A stretch of 52,187 bases of DNA from Betaproteobacteria bacterium (GCA_009777245.1 WRMF01000014.1:1-52187); one strand, 5' to 3'; shown: positions 42,367 through 50,293, counted from the first letter of the stretch. The notes: a model not told the origin generated them from the letters alone. Program-made: numbers and translations.

Positions 42367-43606
42367 TTTTCAGTTGGCATGTGTCGCGCTTAAGCAGGCG
42401 GGCTTTCCGGTGCGTGAGCTTGCCCGCCGCGCCGGTGTCAATCCTGCCGTGGCGTATCGCGCCATCCGGCAGGGGTATTTACCGATCAGAAACAAGGACA
42501 AGGCGGAAAGGGTCATGGCTGCCGTTCATGCCGCGCATTTTGAGATACGCGGCAACCGCCCGCCCGCATCCTGTGAAGAGCCAAAGCGAAATTTGAACGC
42601 TGTTCAAATTGAAGAAAACCCGCCGGACGGGGTTGCGGCGTCCGGCGGGCATCCCGAAGCAGTTTCTCATCAACTTTTTCAGGAGGTAGAAATGTTAATC
42701 CAAAAACCCACTTTAACGCCAGCGGCACGGCAGGCGTTTCATATTTCCGGCAATTGCTTCATGCCGCCCGACCGGAAGGAAGCGGTATTCCTTGGCGGCG
42801 ACATGCGCGTGGTCTATGAGCACATGCTTGCCAAGGCCAGATATGGCGGCCTGCTTGCGGTCATTGGCGAATCCGGCAGCGGCAAGTCTACCCTGAAGGA
42901 TTTGCTTGTCACCGACCTTGCCGCCGAGGGCGAAGTCGTGGTTATCGAGCCGCATACCCAGCGGATGGAAGAAACCGACAAGGCCGGTAAAACCCTGAAG
43001 GGCGCGGACATCGTCCAGGCAATCATGGCCGAAGTCGCGCCAGGGATAAAACAACGGCAGACGGCGGAGGCGCAATTAAAACAAGTCGCGGCGTGTCTGG
43101 CGGACTCCCAATCGGCATCGAAGAACCGGCGGCACTTGCTGATTATCGAAGAGACACACTGCCTCCCCAAGCCGACCTTGCGGCATCTCAAAAGATTTTT
43201 GGAGATGAAAAACCCCGCCGTGAAAGGCTTGCAAAGGCCGATGCTCTCCATTGTGCTCCTCGGTCAGCCGGAGCTTGCGGATCGTCTAAGTCCATATGAC
43301 CAGAGTGTGCGCGAAGTCTGGCAGAGGTGCGAAGTCGTGCATCTGCCGCCTTTGGGAAAGAGCCTGTCCGGCTACATCAATCACCGGCTCGGCCTTGCGA
43401 CGAATGTATTGGAACCCGCCGCCGTGGATGAATTATCAAGGCTCCTGACTGACAGGAGCGGGCGGAGTTACGCCTATCCGCTCGCGGTAGATAACTGGCT
43501 GATGGTCATCCTGAACGCATCGGTCGGCCTGGGCAAGAGCATAACCGCCGCGCATGTGACGGAAGCCCATGCTGAAACCATCAAGGCATTAAGGGGAGCG
43601 AGATGA
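42350..43606 (+). CDS. Transposition protein B (MuB-like AAA+ ATPase)
   Basis: A 418-residue ATPase. The N-terminus has a HTH (VRELARRAGVNPAVAYRAIRQG), unlike a bare MuB but typical of BcepMu-type B proteins. The ATPase shows Walker A GESGSGKST, Walker B LLIIEETH and QPELADRLS. GAGGAG lies before ATG 42350, which overlaps the end of gene A. It selects target DNA and stimulates the transposase. Confidence 0.92.
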   Translation: MSSQCDFQLACVALKQAGFPVRELARRAGVNPAVAYRAIRQGYLPIRNKDKAERVMAAVHAAHFEIRGNRPPASCEEPKRNLNAVQIEENPPDGVAASGGHPEAVSHQLFQEVEMLIQKPTLTPAARQAFHISGNCFMPPDRKEAVFLGGDMRVVYEHMLAKARYGGLLAVIGESGSGKSTLKDLLVTDLAAEGEVVVIEPHTQRMEETDKAGKTLKGADIVQAIMAEVAPGIKQRQTAEAQLKQVAACLADSQSASKNRRHLLIIEETHCLPKPTLRHLKRFLEMKNPAVKGLQRPMLSIVLLGQPELADRLSPYDQSVREVWQRCEVVHLPPLGKSLSGYINHRLGLATNVLEPAAVDELSRLLTDRSGRSYAYPLAVDNWLMVILNASVGLGKSITAAHVTEAHAETIKALRGAR

Positions 43607-43797
43607 GTCCTGCGGACGGCAATTTACAAACCCTGCTGATCGTTATTCTGACCGCCATTTGCGGACTGCAACTCTGGCTGTCATGGCGCGGCGTGTCCCT
43701 CTTCATGCTCGTCTGCCGCTGGCAGAGGGTGTGGCGCATCCGCCGCAACCTTGGCGTCAGTTGGCGCGCCGCCTATTTCAAAGCAACCCGATTTTAA
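43603..43797 (+). CDS. Small membrane protein after gene B, unknown
   Basis: A 64-residue protein with one membrane helix (about residues 9-27) and a strongly basic C-terminal half with many Trp and Arg (WQRVWRIRRN). It overlaps gene B by 4 bases and is followed by gam 11 bases later. No family recognised. Confidence 0.65.
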   Translation: MSPADGNLQTLLIVILTAICGLQLWLSWRGVSLFMLVCRWQRVWRIRRNLGVSWRAAYFKATRF

Positions 43798-43808
43798 GGA
43801 GATTCACC

Positions 43809-44318
43809 ATGACCAAAGCAAAGAAAACCGCCGCCATCTACGTCTGCCAAACGAAAGACGAGGCAATGGGCGCAATCAAGACGCTGGGCGATGTGCAGCG
43901 TCAACTGAAGCGTCTGGAAACCGAGATGAACGACGCGATAGCGAAAATCACCGATGCGAACAAGGGTGAAATTGACGCCCTGAAAGAGAGGATTGAGACG
44001 TTGACATCCGGCGTTCAGGGATGGGCGGAAGCCAACCGCGCCCTGCTCTGCGGGGCGAAAGGCAAGACCGCCAATCTCATCACCGGCGAAGTCCAATGGC
44101 GGCAACGCCCGCCCTCGGTCTCTGTGCGCGGGCAGGACAAGGTGATCGAAGCCTTGCGGATGCTCGGCCTCTCCCGCTTCCTGCGTGAAAAAGTGGAGAT
44201 CAACAAGGACGCGATTCTTGCCGAACCCGCCGCCGTCGCGGGCATTGCCGGAATCACGGTCGTCACCGGCGTTGAGGATTTTTCCGTCACGCCGTTTGAA
44301 GTGGAGGTGGCGACATGA
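43809..44318 (+). CDS. gam: Host-nuclease inhibitor Gam (Mu Gam family)
   Basis: A 169-residue protein with a long coiled coil (about 20-75, VQRQLKRLETEMNDAIAKIT) and the Gam core ITGEVQWRQRPPSVSVRG, and then KVEINKDAIL. Mu Gam is a Ku-like dimer that coats DNA ends and blocks host RecBCD. Its stop overlaps the rdgC start by 4 bases, so the two are translationally coupled. Confidence 0.92.
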   Translation: MTKAKKTAAIYVCQTKDEAMGAIKTLGDVQRQLKRLETEMNDAIAKITDANKGEIDALKERIETLTSGVQGWAEANRALLCGAKGKTANLITGEVQWRQRPPSVSVRGQDKVIEALRMLGLSRFLREKVEINKDAILAEPAAVAGIAGITVVTGVEDFSVTPFEVEVAT

Positions 44319-45232
44319 TGTTCAAGAATCTACATCTTTATCGCTTGCCCGCGCCCTGGCAGATAAGCGCCGATGCGCTGAATGCACAACTTGCGCGAGG
44401 GCGGTTCAAGCCTTGCGGCGCATTCGAGGCGACAAGCCGGGGCTGGGTTTCGCCCCGTCCTGCGCGTGACCCGGAAACATTGATACATGCCATCGGCGGG
44501 CAATGGCTGCTTGCCCTGGAGACGGAAACAAGGCTTTTATCCTCGCTTGTCGTTCGTCAGGAAGTTCAGGCGCGAGCGGAAAAGATCGCGCAGGAGCAAG
44601 GCTTTACGCCGGGGCGCAAGGCATTGAGAGATTTACAGGCAAAGGTCTGGGACGAACTTTTGCCGCGAGCCTTTGCCTGTCGGCGTAAAACTTTTGTATG
44701 GATAGACCCGGCGCATGGCTGGCTGGGAGTTGACGCGGGCAGTCAAAAGAAAGCGGAAGAAGTGTTGGAAGCTCTGGGCGATTGTCTGGATGATTTTCCC
44801 TGCAAGCTCTTATCCATGCGGCTTTCACCCGCTTTGGCAATGACGGAATGGCTGTTGTCGGGGGATGCGCCTTTTGCCATTGATCGGGATTGCGAGTTGA
44901 AATCCGCAACCGGGGAACAAGCGGCGGTGCGCTATGTGCGCCATTCCTTGCGGGATGAGACCTTGCCGGAAATTCGCGCCCATTTGCAGGCGGGCAAGTT
45001 TCCGACCCGTCTTGCGCTTACCTATGACGACCGTCTTTCCTTCGTTCTGACCGAAAAAGGGGAGATCAAGCGTCTGGAGTTTCTGGATGTGCTGAAAGAA
45101 GAACTGGAAGAGGTGGAAACCGCAGAGGAACTGTTTGATGCCGAATTCGCATTGATGACTGGCGAGTTTGTTCATTTCCTGCCTGCGCTCATAGAAGCCC
45201 TGGGCGGCGAGAAATCGGAGGTGGCGACATGA
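44315..45232 (+). CDS. rdgC: Phage-encoded RdgC recombination-associated protein
   Basis: A 305-residue protein of full RdgC length. Conserved features: start MFKNLHLYRLPAPW, GWVSPRP, LALETETRLLSSLVVRQEV, QGFTPGRKALRDLQAKV and VWIDPAHGWLGVDAGS. RdgC forms a ring around double-stranded DNA and restrains RecA. Here it follows Gam directly, suggesting a two-part control of host recombination during replicative transposition. Chromosomal rdgC is common in betaproteobacteria; this one is part of the phage operon. Confidence 0.92.
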   Translation: MMFKNLHLYRLPAPWQISADALNAQLARGRFKPCGAFEATSRGWVSPRPARDPETLIHAIGGQWLLALETETRLLSSLVVRQEVQARAEKIAQEQGFTPGRKALRDLQAKVWDELLPRAFACRRKTFVWIDPAHGWLGVDAGSQKKAEEVLEALGDCLDDFPCKLLSMRLSPALAMTEWLLSGDAPFAIDRDCELKSATGEQAAVRYVRHSLRDETLPEIRAHLQAGKFPTRLALTYDDRLSFVLTEKGEIKRLEFLDVLKEELEEVETAEELFDAEFALMTGEFVHFLPALIEALGGEKSEVAT

Positions 45233-45579
45233 GACAGGAATCAGTTGTTAGTGGTCAGGAGTCACTTTCCGCCCAGATCGGCATGGCGATAATGGAAACC
45301 ATTATCGAAAAATATCGCCCGTCGAACGGCACGGAAGGCGACAACTTCATGGAGCACTGGTGTTTCCGATGCCAGCGCGATAAGCCGGAAGACGAAGAGT
45401 ATTGTCCGATACTCGGCAAGACTTTTGCATTGTCCGCCGATGACCCTGAATACCCTGTTGAGTGGCGCTTTGACCAGTTTGGCATACCATGCTGCACGGC
45501 ATTCGCGCCGACAGACAGCTCCATTCCCCCGCCGCGCTGTACCTCAACCGGCGACCTGTTCGCGGGGGTGACGACATGA
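45229..45579 (+). CDS. Small zinc-ribbon-like phage protein with repeat-derived N-terminus
   Basis: A 116-residue protein. Residues 2-13 (RQESVVSGQES) are encoded by a heptamer array (45234-45265), so the functional part probably begins at about residue 19. The conserved part has NGTEGDNFMEHWCFRC, CPILGKTF, YPVEWRFD and PCCTAF, a four-Cys pattern common in small early phage proteins of unknown role. Translationally coupled to rdgC (4-base overlap) and to gemA. Confidence 0.72.
   Translation: MRQESVVSGQESLSAQIGMAIMETIIEKYRPSNGTEGDNFMEHWCFRCQRDKPEDEEYCPILGKTFALSADDPEYPVEWRFDQFGIPCCTAFAPTDSSIPPPRCTSTGDLFAGVTT
45234..45265. repeat. Heptamer array at the rdgC / next gene junction
   Basis: Units GAATCAG, TTGTTAG, TGGTCAG and GAGTCAC in direct succession; the sequence is the reverse strand of the family seen at 28903 and 32957. 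Confidence 0.5.
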
Positions 45580-46139
45580 TAGCCGTTCGTAAAACCCAGG
45601 CAGGCGGCTACCATGCCGCCTGTATGCGAGCCGTATTCGCGGCCTGCAAGGCGCAAGGGATTGACGACGACATGCGCCGCGACATCGTGCGGGAGGTGAC
45701 GGGCAAGGCGTCCCTCAAAGACTGCTCCTCGGCGGAAATCGGCAAGGTGCTTGATCGCCTGAACAGACGTAGGGGCGAACCTGTATCTGCCCTTGCATCC
45801 GAATGGCGTTTTGTCTTTCGCGCCGCCGCGTCGCGTCAGCCGTACCTCAAAAAAATCTACCGTCTGGCGGAAGCGTTGGGGCAGATGCAAACCCCGCCGG
45901 TCAAGGTTATGCCCAAGCATTACATCGAGGGTATCGCCAGTCAGATGGCCGGTATCAAGGGGCATGACAATGTAGAGCTTCTCCTTGAATTCTCTGACGA
46001 GGCGACGCTTATCAAAATCATCGCCGCGCTTGATACTCATATCAGAAGACAGGTTGCCGGATGCGGGCGACGCATGACGGTCGCCCCTGCATGTTCGCCC
46101 TTAGGGCAGACACACAGGTCTGCCCCTGCATCCCCATGA
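45576..46139 (+). CDS. gemA: GemA / gp16 family regulator (DUF1018)
   Basis: A 187-residue protein: GGYHAACMRAVFAACKAQGI, KDCSSAEIGKVLDRLNRRRG and QPYLKKIYRLAEALGQ are DUF1018/GemA blocks. Mu GemA modulates host gene expression and DNA supercoiling. The natural domain ends near THIRRQV; the last 20 or so residues (after GRRMT) are encoded by a dispersed palindromic repeat (46079-46130) and are not part of the family. Confidence 0.88.
   Translation: MIAVRKTQAGGYHAACMRAVFAACKAQGIDDDMRRDIVREVTGKASLKDCSSAEIGKVLDRLNRRRGEPVSALASEWRFVFRAAASRQPYLKKIYRLAEALGQMQTPPVKVMPKHYIEGIASQMAGIKGHDNVELLLEFSDEATLIKIIAALDTHIRRQVAGCGRRMTVAPACSPLGQTHRSAPASP
46079..46130. repeat. Dispersed palindromic repeat, copy 1
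   Basis: Contains GGGCAGACACACAGGTCTGCCCCTGC preceded by an inverted, diverged half (TCGCCCCTGCATGTTCGCCC). It lies in the end of gemA, extending its frame, directly before the Mor-type gene. Other copies: 47573-47630, 49234-49259, 50294-50351. Confidence 0.75.
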
Positions 46140-46555
46140 CCCCTGAATTGCTTTCCCGTCTGATGCGGTTCCCGAATTTTCCCGATACGGCGCGGGAACT
46201 GGTGGCTGTCTGCGGCCTTGAAGCGGCGGCGGCATTGATGGCGGAATGGCCTGGCCTGGAATTTCCCATGCCCTCGGTCGAGGGCGGCGGCAATCAGGCG
46301 GGCGAGCGACGCTGGGCGCAACTGGCCGAAGTCGTGGGAGAAGAAGCGGCAAGCCGCATGATGCAGCGGTATCGCGGTTGCCGTCTCTACATCCCGAATC
46401 TGAAAGGCGCGCAGACGGCTGCATCAAAGGAAGCTGCGGACAAGGAATATCAATGCCTGGTGACGATGTATCGCTATACCCACGACCAGGCCATTCACGA
46501 GATTGCGCTCAAGTTCGGTATGACCAGCAGAAGCGTTGAGCGGTGGCTTGAATGA
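46136..46555 (+). CDS. mor: Mor-family transcriptional activator
   Basis: A 139-residue protein. The dimerisation part has WAQLAEVVGEEAASRMMQRYRGCRLYIPNL, the family hallmark, and the C-terminal helix-turn-helix spans YTHDQAIHEIALKFGMTSRSVERWL. Mor and C of Mu bind a dyad next to a weak promoter and contact RNA polymerase. This gene is last but two before the right late arm, the position of mor/C, and is the best candidate to bind the GACA-N2-TGTC dyads at 34.05, 35.61 and 47.68 kb. Its ATG overlaps the gemA stop. Confidence 0.9.
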   Translation: MTPELLSRLMRFPNFPDTARELVAVCGLEAAAALMAEWPGLEFPMPSVEGGGNQAGERRWAQLAEVVGEEAASRMMQRYRGCRLYIPNLKGAQTAASKEAADKEYQCLVTMYRYTHDQAIHEIALKFGMTSRSVERWLE

Positions 46556-47226
46556 CAAAAAGCAAAGGCATTCTCCCGCCGCGTAAATTATGGACGGATG
46601 AAGAGATCGCCGAGTTGAGGCGTCTGTACCCGGACACGCCGACCGTTGAACTGACCGCGCGGTTTGAGCGCAACGTCGAGTGTATCTACGGCAAGGCTCG
46701 CAGGCTCGGCCTGAAGAAGAGCGCCGCATTTCTCGCCAGTCCGGCGGGCGGGCGTTTGCAAAAAGGCCATGAGAAGAATGTCGCTACACGCTTCAAGCCA
46801 GGGCATGTCCCGTGGAGCAAGGGAACAAAAGGAATGGTTATTGGCGGCAAGGCAACTCAATTCAAGCCGGGCGAGCGTGGCGGGCGGGCGCTGGAGCAAT
46901 ACAAGCCTATCGGCACGGAGCGGCTATTCGACGGATTCCTGCAACGCAAAATCACTGACGAAGTGCCGATGCACAAGCGTTGGCGCTTTGTTCACCGCTT
47001 GCTCTGGGAAGAGGCAAACGGCGCGATCCCGCCTGATCATGCCGTCATATTCAAGGATGGCGACAAGCGGAATATCACCCTGGACAACCTTGAACTTATC
47101 AGCCGCGCCGATCTTATGCGCCGGAATCACTACAGGAAATACGGCCCGGAGATTGTTAAGGTCATACTTCTGCGCGGCGCGGTGACGCGCCGAATCAAAA
47201 AACTTGAAGAGGAGAATCAATCATGA
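46552..47226 (+). CDS. HNH nuclease-family protein
   Basis: A 224-residue protein. N-terminal SANT/HTH-like part (LWTDEEIAELRRLYPDT ... IYGKARRLGL), then FKPGHVPWSKGTKG, and an HNH core: RFVHRLLWEEANGAIPPDH, VIFKDGDKRNITLDNLEL and RRNHYRKYG. Such genes occur in many phages as homing-type or packaging-associated nucleases. It overlaps mor by 4 bases and the next gene by 4, so it is built into the operon and is not a stray insertion. Confidence 0.85.
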   Translation: MTKSKGILPPRKLWTDEEIAELRRLYPDTPTVELTARFERNVECIYGKARRLGLKKSAAFLASPAGGRLQKGHEKNVATRFKPGHVPWSKGTKGMVIGGKATQFKPGERGGRALEQYKPIGTERLFDGFLQRKITDEVPMHKRWRFVHRLLWEEANGAIPPDHAVIFKDGDKRNITLDNLELISRADLMRRNHYRKYGPEIVKVILLRGAVTRRIKKLEEENQS

Positions 47227-47549
47227 GTAACGACATCAACGAACTGCGCGAGGTGCTGTTCGGCACACTGCGCTCCTTGAAGGCAGGGGAGATGGAACCT
47301 GCCCAGGCCAGGGCGATCAACGACACCGCCCAGACCATCATCAACAGCGCCAAGGTCGAGATAGATCATATTCGCGCAGTCGGCATCGGCGCGTCCGCCT
47401 TCATAGAGGGCGATGGAGCGGCGCATCCGAGCCTCCCTGCTACGCCGCTGCCTATGTTATCCGGCCACCCGCAACCGACCAGAACGGGAACCAAAACCGT
47501 AACCAAGATTGCCGAAGGCGTAACCGTGACCAGGCATAGGATGGCGTAG
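47223..47549 (+). CDS. Small phage protein, unknown
   Basis: A 108-residue protein with a conserved-looking N-terminal half (LREVLFGTLRSLKAGEMEPAQARAIND and TIINSAKVEIDHIRAVG) found in small regulatory-region proteins of transposable phages, and a Pro/Thr-rich end. Function unknown. It is the last gene before the right late promoter. Confidence 0.72.
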   Translation: MSNDINELREVLFGTLRSLKAGEMEPAQARAINDTAQTIINSAKVEIDHIRAVGIGASAFIEGDGAAHPSLPATPLPMLSGHPQPTRTGTKTVTKIAEGVTVTRHRMA

Positions 47550-47572
47550 GCGTAGGCAGAGGACAGGGTTCC

Positions 47573-47630
47573 GTAGGGGCGAACCTGTGTGTTCGCCCGA
47601 TGTTGGGCAGACACACAGGTCTGCCCCTAC
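47573..47630. repeat. Dispersed palindromic repeat, copy 2 (complete)
   Basis: GTAGGGGCGAACCTGTGTGT... at 47573 and ...GGTCTGCCCCTAC at the end form a long imperfect inverted repeat around GATGTT. It lies between the early operon and the late promoter. Confidence 0.8.
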
Positions 47631-47661
47631 GATGTTCTGCCCCCTAATCACTGCTTTCTAA

Positions 47662-47725
47662 GTTTTTCCCGACAGCTGTCCCCCTGACAAATCGCATTCA
47701 TGCTCGGTACGCTTCCGGGCATGAA
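47662..47725 (+). promoter_or_regulatory. Duplicated late promoter, copy B (right arm)
   Basis: 61 of 64 bases match copy A (34002-34065, opposite strand). The dyad here is a perfect palindrome, GACAGCTGTC (47671-47680). ATG 47721 lies 41 bases after the dyad. In Mu the Mor dyad is centred about 43 bases before the transcript start; the same spacing here would place the start at about 47719, so the message would be almost leaderless. Weak -35 (CTGACA, 47684-47689) and no good -10. Confidence 0.7.
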
Positions 47726-48824
47726 TACGGTAAATTCAACCCCTGACCTTGCGGCAACCCCCTTTGTAAAGGGGGCTTCCGAGCTTTCTGTCGCCGCGCA
47801 TCTCTACGAGATGCCGGAATGGGAGCCTGGCAACGACCTCACGCAAGTCCACCTGATTCCCGCCGGTAATTTTACAGGACGCGACGGACGTGGCCCTAAC
47901 TTCCTTGATGCGGAAGCTGTAACGAATGCCTTTACGGCTATGGGTATGTCGCTCGCCATTGACTACGAGCATCAATCCATTCATACCGCCAATAACGGTC
48001 AGCCCGCGCCCGCCGCCGGATGGATAACCGCCATCGAAGCCCGCGAGGACGGTCTTTGGGGCACGGTCGAATGGACGGATAAAGCGGCGGAAATGATTAA
48101 AGAGCGCGAATACCGCTATCTCTCGCCGGTCTTCAAATATGAAATCAACACCGGGCGCGTTATCGCCCTGGTCGGCGCGGGTCTTACCAATCACCCGAAT
48201 CTACATTTGACAGCTATCAACAGAGCCTTGCTTACAGATGCAAGCCTCTCCACTTCAATCCACACGAAAGGAAACCAGATGGAAGACATCCTGGAACGCC
48301 TGCGCTATTTCATCGGTCTGCCAATCACGGCGACCGAAAAGGAGATTGCTGGCGAACTCGAAAAGCTAATAGCCATGCTCTCCGCTCCTGAAACCGCCGC
48401 CATGCGGCAAAGCCTGTCGCTGCCGGACGATGCGCGTTTGCCGCAAGTCATGACAAGCCTCACAGACGGCAATTTCATGAACGCGATGAAGGCGGCAGCG
48501 CATAAGGCCGACTTTGTGCCGCGCACTGAGCTTGATCGGGTCATGAAGGCGCACTCAACCCTCGCAAAAACTCATGCCGATTTTGTGGACAAGGTGAATG
48601 CCGAGCAATTGGAAGTGGCAATTCAAGCCGCAAAAAAGGCCGGGATACTCCCCCCATGCTCGGAAGACTTTGTGCGGGATGAATACCGCAATAACCCGGA
48701 AGGCTTTGCCCGCTATATCGCCGCCCAGCCGGTGGTGGTGAGTACAGCCGCGCATACGAACAAGGGCGCGCCAGCCGCCGCTGTCAACCCGCTCCTGGCC
48801 GACGCTGAACGCCGGGCGCGATAA
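47721..48824 (+). CDS. Prohead protease with C-terminal scaffold (Mu I family)
   Basis: A 367-residue phage I-like protein. The protease part (to about residue 165) has LTQVHLIPAGNFTGRDGR, AIDYEHQSIH (with the catalytic-type His), PAAGWITAIEAREDGLWG and YRYLSPVFKYE. The rest is helical scaffold and contains its own start (48279). I use ATG 47721, not 47700, because the first ATG lies within the duplicated promoter sequence. It clears scaffold from the shell before DNA entry. Confidence 0.85.
   Translation: MNTVNSTPDLAATPFVKGASELSVAAHLYEMPEWEPGNDLTQVHLIPAGNFTGRDGRGPNFLDAEAVTNAFTAMGMSLAIDYEHQSIHTANNGQPAPAAGWITAIEAREDGLWGTVEWTDKAAEMIKEREYRYLSPVFKYEINTGRVIALVGAGLTNHPNLHLTAINRALLTDASLSTSIHTKGNQMEDILERLRYFIGLPITATEKEIAGELEKLIAMLSAPETAAMRQSLSLPDDARLPQVMTSLTDGNFMNAMKAAAHKADFVPRTELDRVMKAHSTLAKTHADFVDKVNAEQLEVAIQAAKKAGILPPCSEDFVRDEYRNNPEGFARYIAAQPVVVSTAAHTNKGAPAAAVNPLLADAERRAR
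48279..48824 (+). CDS. Nested scaffold protein (Mu Z-like) by internal start
   Basis: Inside the protease gene and in the same frame, AAAGGAAA lies just before ATG 48279 (MEDILERLRYFIGLP). This would give a separate 181-residue scaffold, as in Mu where Z is made from an internal start of gene I. The segment is mostly helical. Confidence 0.68.
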   Translation: MEDILERLRYFIGLPITATEKEIAGELEKLIAMLSAPETAAMRQSLSLPDDARLPQVMTSLTDGNFMNAMKAAAHKADFVPRTELDRVMKAHSTLAKTHADFVDKVNAEQLEVAIQAAKKAGILPPCSEDFVRDEYRNNPEGFARYIAAQPVVVSTAAHTNKGAPAAAVNPLLADAERRAR

Positions 48825-48835
48825 GCCCCTGCCTG

Positions 48836-48860
48836 GCCACTGTTTACTGACCTCTGACCC
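48836..48860. repeat. Heptamer array before the decoration gene
   Basis: Units GCCACTG, TTTACTG and ACCTCTG in succession between the protease stop and the ribosome site of the next gene. Confidence 0.45.
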
Positions 48861-48875
48861 GAAAGGAAAACCCAC

Positions 48876-49229
48876 ATGAATACCAAAAAACCCGTCCTCT
48901 CCGACCTGCTGCTGAAGGAAATAGATCATCAATGGAGCCGTGAATCCGTGCCTATCGCCGCGCATACGCCCACGTATCCAATCGGAACCGTGCTTGCCAG
49001 AACCGGCGGCAACTATGCGCCCGTCACCGCCGCCGCTACCGCGCTGGCGGATGCAGTGCTGATTGAGGAATCCCCCGGCGGCGAGACAAAACCCGGCGTC
49101 GTGATCGCTCGCGGAGCAATCGTCGCCAGGGACAGGCTCGTATGGCCGGACGGCGCGACGAACACAGAAATCGCGGCGGGCGAAGCGGCATTGATTGCGC
49201 TTGGCATTGTCGTCCGCGAAAGGCTCTGA
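48876..49229 (+). CDS. Head decoration protein (lambda D family)
   Basis: A 117-residue protein: SDLLLKEIDHQWSRES, YPIGTVLARTGGNYAPV, ADAVLIEESPGG and GAIVARDRLVWPDG follow the lambda D-like fold. Trimers would clamp the expanded capsid. Lies just upstream of a lambda E-type capsid gene, forming a D/E pair in an otherwise Mu-type head module. AAAGGA precedes the ATG. Confidence 0.85.
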   Translation: MNTKKPVLSDLLLKEIDHQWSRESVPIAAHTPTYPIGTVLARTGGNYAPVTAAATALADAVLIEESPGGETKPGVVIARGAIVARDRLVWPDGATNTEIAAGEAALIALGIVVRERL

Positions 49230-49233
49230 CATT

Positions 49234-49259
49234 GGGCAGACGCGCAGGTCTGCCCCTAC
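49234..49259. repeat. Dispersed palindromic repeat, copy 3 (half)
   Basis: Only the GGGCAGACGCGCAGGTCTGCCCCTAC half is present, between the decoration and capsid genes. Confidence 0.7.
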
Positions 49260-49298
49260 AGCCCCATGACCACTGACATCTGAACCGAAAGGAACACC

Positions 49299-50285
49299 AT
49301 GAACACCGAAGACCTTTTCACCGTAAACGCCTTGACCGAAGCAGTCGAAAAGCTGCCGACCGCGCCGGGTCGTCTTGCCCCGCTGTTTCCCGACAAGGGC
49401 GTCAAGACCACTTCCATCGTCATTGAGTTGCAAGGCGGTCGCCTTGTGCTGGTGCCGAACACCAGCCGCAACGCCCCCGGACACGCGGTCGAAGGCGGCA
49501 AGCGCAAAACTATCACCCTTACCGCAACCCATCTGCCCCTTACCGGAACCATTCTGCCGGAAGACATCCAGGACATTCGCGCCTTCGGCAAGGAAGCGAC
49601 CGATTCCGGGCTGGAAGCGCAAGCCACGGTAATCAACGACAAGCTCACCCAATTAAAACAATCCATTGAGACTACCCGCGAATATCACCGCGTCGGCGCT
49701 CTGGCGGGCAAGGTGCTGGACGCGGACGGAACCACGGTCATTTACGACCTGTTTAATGAGTTCGGCGTGACTCCCATCGCCAACAACGTCGATTTTTCCA
49801 ATGCGGCAACCAACATCCTCAAGGCTTATCTGGATACCAAACGCGCCATTGAGAAGAACGCCAATGGCATTGCCATTACCGAAGTCCGCGCCTTGTGCGG
49901 CTCCGAGTTCTTCGACGCGATGGTGGATCATACCAAGGTCAGGGCGGCTTACGCTGGCTGGCAGGCGGCTGCGGATCGAATGGGCGGCGACATGCGGCAC
50001 GGCTTTACCTTCGGCGGCATAACCTTTGAGGAATACGCGGGCGGCGTAGGCGGCATTCCGTTCATCCCCGATGACGTCGCCCTGGTCTATCCGGTAGCCG
50101 CCAATGCGTTCGTCACCTATAACGCTCCGGCGAACTACAACGAGGCGGTGAACACGCTGGGTCAGGCATGGTACGCCAAGTCCGAACCGCGCAGGATGGG
50201 CAAGGGTTGGGACATCGAGGTGCAATCGAATCCGATCACCCTCTGCCTGTGGCCGGAATGCCTGGCTCGGTTGTCTGCCGCCTGA
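49299..50285 (+). CDS. Major capsid protein (lambda E family)
   Basis: A 328-residue protein of the HK97-fold, lambda E-like branch: an N-terminal helical arm (NTEDLFTVNALTEAVEKL), LVPNTSRNAPG, THLPLTGTILPEDIQDIRAFG, ALCGSEFFDAMVDH, then GGITFEEYAGGVGG and YAKSEPRRMGKGWDIEVQSN with PITLCLWPECL. Mu itself uses the unrelated-looking T protein, so the capsid pair here is exchanged. AAAGGA precedes the ATG. Confidence 0.9.
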   Translation: MNTEDLFTVNALTEAVEKLPTAPGRLAPLFPDKGVKTTSIVIELQGGRLVLVPNTSRNAPGHAVEGGKRKTITLTATHLPLTGTILPEDIQDIRAFGKEATDSGLEAQATVINDKLTQLKQSIETTREYHRVGALAGKVLDADGTTVIYDLFNEFGVTPIANNVDFSNAATNILKAYLDTKRAIEKNANGIAITEVRALCGSEFFDAMVDHTKVRAAYAGWQAAADRMGGDMRHGFTFGGITFEEYAGGVGGIPFIPDDVALVYPVAANAFVTYNAPANYNEAVNTLGQAWYAKSEPRRMGKGWDIEVQSNPITLCLWPECLARLSAA

Positions 50286-50293
50286 GCCAGAAT

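Noticed and set aside
47655..47725. 47.7-kb repeat considered as an attachment site or phage end
   Set aside because: Its copies precede gene starts with constant spacing and adjoin terminators, which fits promoters; phage genes continue without a break on both sides.
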